This document shows, piece by piece, positions 1 to 5,732 of a stretch of 5,732 nucleotides of DNA. A program made the translations under genes and the position numbers. Source of the stretch: Streptococcus oralis (GTDB taxonomy: Bacteria > Bacillota > Bacilli > Lactobacillales > Streptococcaceae); assembly GCA_905370255.1 (NCBI GenBank), contig CAJPKC010000088.1, positions 1 through 5,732 of the forward strand, read 5' to 3'. The number at the start of each line of letters is the position of its first letter. Positions within the stretch are counted from its first letter, which is position 1. Under the pieces are notes generated by a model. That model saw only the letters and a list, made by a program, of their open reading frames with translations, did not search any database and was not told where the DNA came from.

Positions 1-959
1 GTATATGGTGACTTACGACCTGACTTGCTTTCCTTTGGCTTGCGTTGGAAGAGTTGATAGGTGTTCTTGCCTTCCTTGCGACTAGCAGTGAAGACACGAT
101 TATCATCCCCGTCGTAAAGTGCAGCCATGAGAAGGCCTTTCTTGTCCTTGATTGCAAGCAAGCGGTTCTCTGTATCATAGATATAGTCTAGCTTCTCTGA
201 ATTCTTCTCAGAAGCGATGCGATTGCCATTCTTGTCGTAGGTATAGGTGATGGTACCATCTGGCCCTTCTAGTTTGGTCAAGCGGTTATGATCATCGTAG
301 GTAAAGTGTGTCTGGTTCTCCTTACCATCAACTGTCTCGGTGCTAGTCAGTTTATTGCCGGCTAGGTCGTAGGTATAGGAGAGTTTAGAGAGTTCCTTAC
401 CAGCTCCATCCGATACGGTCATATTTTCCACTTGACCCAGAGTATCGTAGGTGTAGGTATGGACTAGGGATTCGCCATCCTGCTTAATAGTTTCCTTAGC
501 GATATAGCCACCATCATCATACTCATAGCCGTAGCTAGAGATGAGTTTGTCCTGCTTGTCCATATGACGGAGTTCGGTGAGACGGTGAGACTTGTCATAG
601 GTCAAAGTTGAGCCATTAGGGATTTGAATCGCACCAATATAGCCATCTGTATTATAGGTGATACTATAAACCAAGCCTGTAGGAGATGTAATCTTGACCA
701 GCTGGTAATTTTCATTATAATCAAAGCTTGTTTTATTGCCTTTTTCATCTGTCTGACTCGTTAAGAGACCATGATAGTTAAAGGTTTTCTCTTGATGATT
801 GTGATCAACAATTCGGTATTCCTTAACATCGTAGTCTTCTTTTTTATCTCCTCCAAAGTCACCTTTCTTTGTTTCAACTGTTTTTACTTCGAGAGTGAGG
901 TCATAGCCACTTGGAGCACGATATTTATCACCATCCTTTTTAAATTCCTTGAAACCATG
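1..959 (-). pseudogene. 5'-truncated YD-repeat (Rhs/WapA-like) surface protein, C-terminal part, continues past left edge
   Basis: The minus strand is open for 319 codons and continues beyond position 1. The translation carries about eleven YD-type repeats, such as YTYDLAGNKLTS, FTYDDHNRLTKL, YTYDKNGNRIAS and YIYDTENRLLAI, the hallmark of Rhs/WapA-like proteins, which form a beta-barrel shell and are often secreted, with variable or toxic C-termini. The first ~60 residues (HGFKEFKKDGDKYRAPSG onward) are lysine-rich and lack clear repeats. The frame is closed upstream by a TAG at 960-962. There is no ATG before codon 561-563, and no GTG or TTG near the 5' end, so signal peptide and N-terminal domains are absent. 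Family members are usually well over 1000 residues, so this appears to be a fragment of a larger gene. No frame upstream of 960 continues the similarity, which argues against a simple frameshift. The last visible residues (QRKPKESKSGRKSPYT) are a basic tail leading off the window, so any toxin or tip domain is not visible. Alternatively, it is a silent C-terminal cassette that recombines with a full-length copy. Confidence 0.75.
87..783 (-). repeat. YD-repeat tract (about 11 degenerate protein repeats)
   Basis: Reading right to left on the minus strand, units with the pattern aromatic-x-Y-(D/N)-xx-(G/N)-x-(hydrophobic) recur roughly every 18-30 residues: FNYHGLL, FDYNENYQLVKI, ITYNTDGYIGAI, LTYDKSHRLTEL, YEYDDGGYIAKE, YTYDTLGQVENM, YTYDLAGNKLTS, FTYDDHNRLTKL, YTYDKNGNRIAS, YIYDTENRLLAI and ALYDGDDNRVF. 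The repetition is partly visible in the DNA: the 14-mer gtcgtaggtatagg occurs identically at 234-247 and 366-379, and a related version lies at 444-457. Such tracts are recombination-prone. Confidence 0.8.
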
Positions 960-966
960 CTATAAT
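958..966 (+). promoter_or_regulatory. Candidate extended -10 promoter (P1) at the YD-fragment boundary
   Basis: The bases TGCTATAAT form a perfect extended -10 element (TGn followed by TATAAT at 961-966), which in streptococci can work without a good -35. No convincing -35 lies 16-18 bp upstream: the sequence there is T-rich, and TTGAAA at 949-954 is far too close. A start near 973 would leave a leader of about 110 nt before the ATPase gene. The element sits exactly where the truncated YD frame ends. Assignment is by motif only. Confidence 0.4.
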
Positions 967-1005
967 ATAGTAAGTATAGCTCCAATAACCTAATGTTAAA
1001 GATTT

Positions 1006-1022
1006 CTTACATCATCCGTAAG
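1006..1022 (+). promoter_or_regulatory. Candidate BceR-type operator (inverted repeat CTTAC-N7-GTAAG)
   Basis: CTTAC at 1006-1010 and GTAAG at 1018-1022 form a perfect 5-bp inverted repeat with a 7-bp spacer. Bce-type regulators are known to bind inverted repeats of the form TnACA-N4-TGTnA. Here TTACA-N5-CGTAA matches with one substitution in the right half and one extra spacer base. It lies immediately upstream of the weak -35 region of P2, the position expected for an OmpR-family activator. The link to the regulator encoded at 3931-4614 is inference. Confidence 0.4.
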
Positions 1023-1051
1023 TGTTATTCTACTCTGATTCATATTATAAT
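1023..1051 (+). promoter_or_regulatory. Candidate activator-dependent promoter (P2) of the transporter operon
   Basis: A perfect TATAAT lies at 1046-1051. At 17-bp spacing the -35 hexamer would be TGTTAT (1023-1028), which matches TTGACA very poorly. A good -10 with a poor -35 directly preceded by an inverted repeat suggests a promoter that needs an activator. The predicted start near 1058 gives a leader of about 22 nt before the ATPase start codon. Confidence 0.45.
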
Positions 1052-1067
1052 GAAAGTAACAAAAGAT

Positions 1068-1073
1068 GGAGGT
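1068..1073 (+). promoter_or_regulatory. Ribosome binding site fixing the ATPase start
   Basis: GGAGGT precedes the ATG at 1081, with 8 nt between GGAGG and the start codon. This favours 1081 over the in-frame ATG at 1066, whose third base is the first base of the Shine-Dalgarno sequence itself. Confidence 0.8.
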
Positions 1074-1080
1074 GTTTCAC

Positions 1081-1854
1081 ATGGAAACAATTTTACGAGT
1101 AGAATCATTAAAAAAGCATTATGGAAAAGAACCGAATATCACCAAAGCCTTGAACGGTATATCTTTTCAGGTTGTCAAAGGTGAGTTCTTAGGGATTATG
1201 GGGAGCAGTGGTTCTGGGAAAACAACCCTTCTTAACTGTCTCGCTACTATCATCAAACCAACTGACGGCTCCATTCAAATGCAAGAAAAAGATTTAGGTC
1301 AGTTAAAAGGTAGTCAGTTAGCTGATTATCGTGGCAAGGAAATTGGTTACCTCTTTCAAAATTTTGAGCTTTTGGACAATCTGACAGCCAAAGAAAATAT
1401 TTTACTCCCCTTGTCTTTGCACAAGGTCGATGCCAACGAAAGCAAGGTTCGGTTAGAATTACTTTCCCAATATCTAGATATTTCTGAACTTCTGGATAAG
1501 TTCCCTTCTCAATTATCAGGTGGTCAACGGCAAAGGGTAGCTGCTGCGCGCGCCTTAATTTTAGACCCTAAGATTGTATTTGCGGACGAGCCCACAGGAG
1601 CTTTGGATTCAAAAAATGCGACCATTTTGATGCAAAAATTATCCGAAATGAATCAAGTGGAAGAAACCACCATTCTCATGGTGACCCACGATTCAGTCGC
1701 TGCCAGCTTTTGCAACCGCATCTTGTTTATCCAAGACGGAAAACTATTCCATGAAATTCGACGCGATTATCCAAGAGAAAGTCAAGAAGATTTTTACCAC
1801 AGAATACTAAAGGTCATGTCTGCACTGGCTGGAGGTGATGGCAATGTTTTCTAA
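1081..1854 (+). CDS. BceA-type (MacB/LolD-like) ABC transporter ATP-binding protein, antimicrobial peptide resistance
   Basis: This 257-residue cytoplasmic ATPase has a full motif set in order: Walker A GSSGSGKTT (41-49), Q-loop glutamine in LFQ (about 93), signature LSGGQ (145-149), Walker B IVFADE (165-170), D-loop ALDS (174-177) and switch histidine in THD (203). The N-terminal pattern and the C-terminal tail of about 35 residues fit the peptide-resistance subfamily (BceA, MbrA, VraF) of the LolCDE/MacAB exporters. Two copies would pair with the permease encoded immediately downstream and power removal of peptide antibiotics from their membrane-bound targets. The start at 1081 is chosen for its GGAGG site; an in-frame ATG at 1066 would add five residues. 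The stop codon overlaps the permease start by 11 bp, implying translational coupling. No defects are seen. Substrate cannot be deduced from the ATPase. I assign the family but give no gene symbol because several Bce paralogues coexist in streptococci. Confidence 0.93.
   Translation: METILRVESLKKHYGKEPNITKALNGISFQVVKGEFLGIMGSSGSGKTTLLNCLATIIKPTDGSIQMQEKDLGQLKGSQLADYRGKEIGYLFQNFELLDNLTAKENILLPLSLHKVDANESKVRLELLSQYLDISELLDKFPSQLSGGQRQRVAAARALILDPKIVFADEPTGALDSKNATILMQKLSEMNQVEETTILMVTHDSVAASFCNRILFIQDGKLFHEIRRDYPRESQEDFYHRILKVMSALAGGDGNVF
1831..1835 (+). promoter_or_regulatory. Ribosome binding site fixing the permease start
   Basis: GGAGG lies inside the end of the ATPase gene, 8 nt before the ATG at 1844, the same spacing as for the ATPase. 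The in-frame GTG at 1835 overlaps it and the ATG at 1838 is only 2 nt away, so both are unlikely starts. Confidence 0.75.
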
Positions 1855-3898
1855 ATTAGTCTCAAGAAATAGCAAGAGGGATCGAAAGAATAATGGCTTG
1901 TATTTCAGTTCCATGGTTCTTTCTATTATCTCCTTTTACATCATCCTTTCTTTGTCCCATCAAGATGTGATGTTCTTTCTCAAACAAATAGAGAGTGACG
2001 CTGTAAATAAACTCTTTAGCATGATTCCCATTCTTTATGTAGCAACGCTCTTTATTCTCTTTTTTCTAGTCTACTTCGCAAGCAGTATGCAGATGGAAAG
2101 AAGAAAACATGAATTTGGTGTGTATCTCACATTAGGCATGCGAAGAACCAAACTGTTCTTACTACTCCTCCTTGAGGATTTGAGAAACAGTGTCCTTGCC
2201 CTTGGAGTAGGTCTTCCAATTTCTATCTTGATTTCAGAACTAATCAGCCTAATAACCGCTAAAATTGTGGGACTAGGGATTATTGAACATCAATTTTCTC
2301 TATCTACTACAGCTCTACTCTATACAGTCATCGGCTTCCTAGCCGTAAAATTAGCTGTTTTTGTCCTTTTAAGTGCAAAAACAGCCAATAAGGAAATCGG
2401 AAACCTGCTTGCCTATTCTCCTTCTGGGATGAAGAAACTACTCCCCAAGGGGGTGTACCTTCTTGCTTCTGTCCTCGGAATTTTGCTTCTAGGAACAGCC
2501 TATTACTTGGGGATGAGTGGACGAGCTTGGGAAAATGCCATAACAATGGGCATCACTGTTCTCTTGGGAACTCTAGGAACTATACTACTCTTCTTTGGTA
2601 TGCGTTTGTTTATAGACTTTTTGGTCAAGCTTGGAAGCAATCGAAAACTCCACACCTATAATTTTAGACAGATTCAGGAATTAGTTATCCAGCGCTCAAC
2701 TATACTGGCTATCTGCTCCCTCTTAATCTTCTCTGCCTTGTGCCTCTTTGGAGCAGGTGTTGCCATTGCAAGTGGCAATTCAGGCAATCAAACCCACGTT
2801 TTGGATTATACATTTAGAGATAGCAAGCAGGAAACAGATGAAAATCTTGATGTAAATACAGTAAAAAAAGAGCTTGAAGCTGCTGGACTGGCATCACAGT
2901 TTTCAAAGATTCTACAAATCAAAGTCGGCAAACCGAAAGAACACGAGTCCGTGTCCTTCGAAGAGATCATCAAGGAGTTGAAAAAGCAAAAAGGCAACAA
3001 GAACATGGAAATTTTGCTCCAAAGATTTAAACAGTCTACTACTTCCCACCTCATACCAGTTTCCGAATACAATGAACTTAGAAAGGCTGCCAATCTCCCT
3101 CCTCTAGAATTAACTAGTAAGGAAGCCTACTTGTATATGGGAAAAGATTTTCTCCTGGATGAGAATCTAGTTAACTCTGTTCTGAAAACAAATCCTCAAA
3201 TCAAAGTCATGGGAAATGATGTAAAATTGATTGGAGAGGTTCAGTCTTTACCGATTGTAACGGATCGTGAAATCACCCTCTCTGTTGCCCTCATAGTCCC
3301 AGATGAAGTCTTTATGAACTATACAGACGGTCGATACTCGAACTATGTCAGCGGTATCTTAGCTCCTGAGCTAGTCAAGGAAAAAGGCCTGATGAGGGCT
3401 ATCTCAGATACCAATGAAAAGCTAAATCAAACCTCTCTTGGCTATGAAAGCTATATACAAAATATGGGAAGACAATTGTTTTACATTATCTCTGCCAGCT
3501 ATGTCACCATCTATCTGTCTATCATCTTCCTTGTTGTCGCAAATACAATTATCGGCGTTCAGTTTTTGATGGGACAAAGACAATCCTACAGACGATACCA
3601 AACCTTGATCCATCTCGGAGCCAACTACGAAACTCTTTGTAAATCGTCAGAAAAGCAAATCAACTGGTATTTCGGTCTGCCAATAGCCCTTGCACTTATC
3701 AGTAGTAGCTTCGGAGTGAGCTCCCTCCTCACAGGAATAGTACCAGCCAGTATAAGAATGGTCATGGGGCAGAAATTTATCACAGCCATGGTGATAATAC
3801 TGCTGTTAGCTGGATTTGAAGTCATCTATATAAAAATTGTAAAGAAAAATAGCAACAAGTACTTGTTGTCATTAATGGAACCCAAAAGAGATGAATAA
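1844..3898 (+). CDS. BceB-type (FtsX-domain) ABC transporter permease, peptide sensing and resistance
   Basis: This 684-residue integral membrane protein has the Bce permease layout: ten predicted membrane segments at about 19-37, 60-80, 104-131, 153-177, 203-223, 234-257, 285-309, 546-571, 606-632 and 643-664. A hydrophilic extracellular domain of about 235 residues (310-545) lies between segments 7 and 8, as is diagnostic for BceB, MbrB and VraG. The cytoplasmic stretch at 86-104 (RRKHEFGVYLTLGMRRTKL) is the FtsX-type motif that contacts the ATPase, and a matching one (RRYQTLIHLGANYE) lies at 583-596. In this family the permease binds the peptide antibiotic or its lipid II-cycle complex and also forms a sensory complex with the kinase. 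The start at 1844 follows a well-spaced GGAGG; starts at 1835 or 1838 would add three or two residues. It overlaps the ATPase gene by 11 bp and is followed after 32 bp by the regulator. Length is close to the usual 640-680. The ligand is unknown. Confidence 0.92.
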   Translation: MFSKLVSRNSKRDRKNNGLYFSSMVLSIISFYIILSLSHQDVMFFLKQIESDAVNKLFSMIPILYVATLFILFFLVYFASSMQMERRKHEFGVYLTLGMRRTKLFLLLLLEDLRNSVLALGVGLPISILISELISLITAKIVGLGIIEHQFSLSTTALLYTVIGFLAVKLAVFVLLSAKTANKEIGNLLAYSPSGMKKLLPKGVYLLASVLGILLLGTAYYLGMSGRAWENAITMGITVLLGTLGTILLFFGMRLFIDFLVKLGSNRKLHTYNFRQIQELVIQRSTILAICSLLIFSALCLFGAGVAIASGNSGNQTHVLDYTFRDSKQETDENLDVNTVKKELEAAGLASQFSKILQIKVGKPKEHESVSFEEIIKELKKQKGNKNMEILLQRFKQSTTSHLIPVSEYNELRKAANLPPLELTSKEAYLYMGKDFLLDENLVNSVLKTNPQIKVMGNDVKLIGEVQSLPIVTDREITLSVALIVPDEVFMNYTDGRYSNYVSGILAPELVKEKGLMRAISDTNEKLNQTSLGYESYIQNMGRQLFYIISASYVTIYLSIIFLVVANTIIGVQFLMGQRQSYRRYQTLIHLGANYETLCKSSEKQINWYFGLPIALALISSSFGVSSLLTGIVPASIRMVMGQKFITAMVIILLLAGFEVIYIKIVKKNSNKYLLSLMEPKRDE

Positions 3899-3930
3899 AG
3901 TAGAATAAAATAGGAAAAGGAGGAGCTGAT

Positions 3931-4614
3931 ATGAAGCATATTCTGGTTATTGAAGATGAAACCTTGATTCGAGATGAAATTGTCATTTTGTTAGAGAATG
4001 CGGGTTATCAAGTTGATAAGTTGACTGACTTCAAAGATACAAGCCAGCAAGTATTGCAATACGATACGGATTTAATCATACTGGATTTGAATTTACCAGG
4101 AGAAACAGGTTTTCAAATTTGTAAAAATCTCAAGTCCAAACGCTCTGTGCCCATATTGGTTCTCACCTCCCGTGAACAACTAAAAGATGAGATTTACGCC
4201 CTAAAATTAGGGGCTGATGAGTACTTAACAAAACCTTTCAAGAAAGAAAGATTCTTGGCTCGTATAGAAAACATCTTGAAACGCTATGAAGGTAGACAAA
4301 ATTTGCTTGAAAAAGATAATTTCCTGCTGGATCGAAATACCTATACTCTTTATATCAACGGACATTCGATTTTACTCCCTCAAAATCAAGGGAAATTGTT
4401 AGAAACCTTATTAGTGGCAACTGATTCTGTCGTCACAAAAGAAGAACTAAGCATGAAACTGTGGAATACAACTGAGTTCATCGATGAAAATGCCCTACAA
4501 GTAAACATTGCAAGGCTGAAAAAGATGATGAAACAGGTTGGCATTGCCCTTAAAGTCAAGTCCGTCAGAGGTATTGGTTACAAGCTAGAAGAGGTAAGTC
4601 CAGATGAAACATAA
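3931..4614 (+). CDS. BceR-type OmpR-family response regulator
   Basis: This 227-residue DNA-binding regulator has an N-terminal receiver domain (about 1-118) and a C-terminal winged helix (about 127-222). Receiver residues are all present: acidic pair E8-D9, phosphoacceptor D52 in ILDLNLPG, T79 in VLTS, and K101 in TKPF. The C-terminal part ends with VKSVRGIGYKLE, the wing hairpin typical of OmpR/PhoB proteins. It is expected to be phosphorylated by the downstream kinase and to activate the transporter promoter, possibly through the inverted repeat at 1006-1022. A strong GGAGG (3919-3923) lies 7 nt before the start. The 32-bp gap after the permease shows no terminator, which supports co-transcription. 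Its last 11 bp overlap the kinase gene. Order and size match the regulator of mbrABCD-type operons in streptococci. No unusual residues are seen. Confidence 0.93.
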   Translation: MKHILVIEDETLIRDEIVILLENAGYQVDKLTDFKDTSQQVLQYDTDLIILDLNLPGETGFQICKNLKSKRSVPILVLTSREQLKDEIYALKLGADEYLTKPFKKERFLARIENILKRYEGRQNLLEKDNFLLDRNTYTLYINGHSILLPQNQGKLLETLLVATDSVVTKEELSMKLWNTTEFIDENALQVNIARLKKMMKQVGIALKVKSVRGIGYKLEEVSPDET

Positions 4615-5605
4615 TCTAAAATATTTAGCTAGTTATCTGCCTTGGTTACTTGTTCTCTTAGCATTTGATCTATTTACAGCTGTCCTGCTTTGGCTTTCAG
4701 ACGTGAGGATGTTTCAAGTCCTCATCCTTCTCTATCTTTTAGCTACAGTCCTGCTCTTTTTTATCCTATCACTCCTACTTATAAGAAAAGAAAGAAAAAA
4801 ATCAACTGCTTATAAAGCCTTCATAGCCAATCCTAAGATCGATACTGAGCTGGAATTATTGCGTTTATCAACTAACTCAGAAAAAGAAAGCATTAAAGAA
4901 ATCACAAATGCGTTTTACCAAAAACAGGCGGAAATAGGAAAGCTCAACTCATTACTAGCTGACTATGAGGACTATGTTGAAAAGTGGGCTCATGAAATCA
5001 AACTCCCTCTATCCCTTCTTTCCCTCCTTTTGGACAACCAAAGTGACCAGTTGCCAAAGGATACAGCTTTTAAGTTGGACTATGTAAAAAATCAAATCCA
5101 AGGAAATGTGTCACAGATACTATTCTATTACAGGGTTAAAAGTGAAAAAAATGATTTTCTATTTGAAGATGTCGACCTCCAAGAGTGTATCCAAGATCTT
5201 TTGGAGAACTTTGATCCCTTGCTCAAAGAAAAGAATTTTACGATTAAGTTAGAGAACATACAAGGAATCTGCTACACTGATCAACGCAGTTTTGGATTTA
5301 TCCTGTCTCAAATACTAGCCAACGCCCTTAAATATAGCTCTGACAAACCAGAACTCAAGATTTCTATGTCAAGTGACAAGGGGCGCAAAACCCTGATTAT
5401 TAGGGATAATGGGTGTGGAGTTAAAGCTTGCGACCTCCCTCATATCTTTGAAAAAGGATTTACAGGTGATTCAGGAGAGACAAGGAAAAAATCAACAGGC
5501 ATGGGTCTCTATCTTGTCAAACAATTAGCAGATGCTTTAAAAATCGAAATCACAGTAAAATCCGAATGGATGCATGGATTTGAAATCTCTCTTTCTATTT
5601 CGTAA
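4604..5605 (+). CDS. BceS-type intramembrane-sensing histidine kinase
   Basis: This 333-residue membrane kinase has two N-terminal membrane helices (about 12-32 and 36-61) joined by only a few residues, so there is almost no extracellular sensor; this is the hallmark of intramembrane-sensing BceS kinases, which receive their signal from the transporter. A charged linker and coiled region (62-125) follow. The phosphoacceptor is H130 in WAHEIKLPLS, the HExKxP form seen in this family. The ATPase domain has the N-box around N240 (LANALKYS), G1 in DNGCG (268-272), F-box IFEKGF (281-286) and G2 in STGMGLYL (297-304). The start at 4604 has GAGG at 4591-4594, 9 nt upstream, and overlaps the regulator gene by 11 bp, so translation is probably coupled. 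No HAMP or PAS domain is visible. All catalytic motifs are intact, so the protein should be functional. Confidence 0.93.
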   Translation: MKHNLKYLASYLPWLLVLLAFDLFTAVLLWLSDVRMFQVLILLYLLATVLLFFILSLLLIRKERKKSTAYKAFIANPKIDTELELLRLSTNSEKESIKEITNAFYQKQAEIGKLNSLLADYEDYVEKWAHEIKLPLSLLSLLLDNQSDQLPKDTAFKLDYVKNQIQGNVSQILFYYRVKSEKNDFLFEDVDLQECIQDLLENFDPLLKEKNFTIKLENIQGICYTDQRSFGFILSQILANALKYSSDKPELKISMSSDKGRKTLIIRDNGCGVKACDLPHIFEKGFTGDSGETRKKSTGMGLYLVKQLADALKIEITVKSEWMHGFEISLSIS

Positions 5606-5640
5606 TGTTTCGATTAAGAAAATTACCTAGTCATAGAAAG
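5591..5640 (+). terminator. Possible operon terminator: nested imperfect stem-loop over the kinase stop codon
   Basis: CTTTCTAT (5591-5598) pairs perfectly with ATAGAAAG (5633-5640). Inside, GTAAT-g-TTTC (5602-5611) pairs with GAAAATTAC (5618-5626) with one bulged G and a 6-nt GATTAA loop. The stems are AT-rich and the tail (cacatatttta) has only a short T run, so this is a weak intrinsic terminator at best. It is the only structure I find between the operon and the insertion sequence. Confidence 0.35.
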
Positions 5641-5667
5641 CACATATTTTATACCAAAAAGGAAAAC

Positions 5668-5732
5668 TGTACTGACCCCTAAAAGTTGGACAAATAATTA
5701 TTGCAAGGATTTAGTTCTGTATTGCACAGGGC
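5668..5732 (-). mobile_element. Terminal end of an IS3-family (IS150-like) insertion sequence, continues past right edge
   Basis: From 5668 the sequence TGTACTGACCCCTAAAAG continues as TTGGACA, the type of terminal inverted repeat I associate with streptococcal IS3-family elements, beginning with the canonical TG. The transposase reads leftward and stops 30 bp from this tip, so this is the right end of an element inserted in minus orientation. IS3 elements duplicate 3-4 bp, so the bases just before 5668 (AAAC or AAC) would be the target copy if the element is complete. Only 65 bp is visible, so its integrity is unknown. Confidence 0.7.
5698..5732 (-). CDS. IS3-family transposase (OrfB, rve integrase type), C-terminal 10 residues only
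   Basis: On the minus strand the visible codons read PVQYRTKSLQ followed by TAA (5698-5700). This matches the usual end of IS150-group OrfB transposases, where an SPVQYR-like motif follows the DDE integrase core. The stop lies just inside the terminal repeat, as is normal for these elements. The catalytic part and start are outside the window, so activity cannot be judged. Confidence 0.7.
   Translation of the reverse strand, partial: PVQYRTKSLQ

Noticed and set aside
949..954. TTGAAA as a -35 for the TATAAT at 961
   Set aside because: Only 6 bp separates it from the -10, far below the 16-18 bp needed.
771..965. Plus-strand ORF of 64 residues, hydrophobic
   Set aside because: It lies antisense to the YD-repeat frame, has no ribosome binding site, and its hydrophobic composition is what the complement of lysine- and glutamate-rich codons gives.
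957..1065. Possible frameshift continuing the YD protein to the right of 960
   Set aside because: The minus strand beyond 960 shows no YD-like or lysine/glutamate-rich coding in any frame, and stop codons are frequent, so true truncation is more likely than a single frameshift.
993..1184. Plus-strand ORF of 63 residues
   Set aside because: It overlaps the promoter region and the start of the ATPase in another frame, has no Shine-Dalgarno sequence and resembles no known protein.
2328..3825. Four minus-strand ORFs (2328-2546, 2806-3093, 3422-3613, 3625-3825)
   Set aside because: All are antisense shadows of the permease gene, with no ribosome binding sites and no recognisable domains.
3899..3930. 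Possible terminator or separate promoter between permease and regulator
   Set aside because: The 32-bp gap is purine-rich with a Shine-Dalgarno sequence and no hairpin or good -10, so the genes are treated as one operon.
1..5732. tRNA, rRNA, CRISPR array, riboswitch or phage attachment site
   Set aside because: No conserved arms, spaced identical repeats or known riboswitch cores were seen. The only repeats are the protein-coding YD units.

Overview
The window looks like accessory DNA from a low-GC Firmicute, most likely a Streptococcus and possibly of the mitis/oralis type. The reasons are the AT-rich codon use, strong GGAGG ribosome binding sites, a WapA/Rhs-like YD-repeat protein, a BceAB-type module in streptococcal gene order (ATPase, permease, regulator, kinase), and one end of an IS3-family insertion sequence. 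The genus is inferred from these features. No marker gene proves it.

Layout: (1) Positions 1-959, minus strand, hold the open C-terminal part of a YD-repeat (Rhs/WapA-like) surface protein. It runs off the left edge. Its 5' side ends at an in-frame TAG (960-962) with no usable start codon nearby, so it looks like a 5'-truncated remnant. (2) Positions 960-1080 are intergenic. They hold two -10-like promoter elements and an inverted repeat resembling a BceR-type operator. (3) Positions 1081-5605, plus strand, hold a compact four-gene operon: a MacB/BceA-type ATPase, a 10-TM BceB-type permease with a large extracellular domain, an OmpR-family response regulator and an intramembrane-sensing BceS-type histidine kinase. 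The first and second genes overlap by 11 bp, as do the third and fourth. Only 32 bp separates the second and third. (4) Positions 5591-5640 can fold into a nested imperfect stem-loop across the kinase stop codon. (5) From about 5668 to the right edge is the terminal inverted repeat and transposase C-terminus of an IS3-family (IS150-like) element on the minus strand.

How the genes would work together: in Bce-type modules the permease, with its ATPase, both removes or dissociates cell-wall-active peptides from their lipid II-cycle targets and acts as the true sensor. It reports its transport activity to a kinase that has almost no extracellular domain. The kinase phosphorylates the regulator, which raises transcription of the transporter. 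All four partners are intact here, with every key motif visible, so this is very probably a complete self-regulated resistance module against antimicrobial peptides. The peptide it recognises cannot be read from sequence. Apart from the module, the window shows signs of rearrangement on both sides: a truncated YD gene on the left and an insertion sequence on the right. I see no evidence for a completely new system. The most useful leads are the regulatory region, the permease extracellular domain and the truncation junction.
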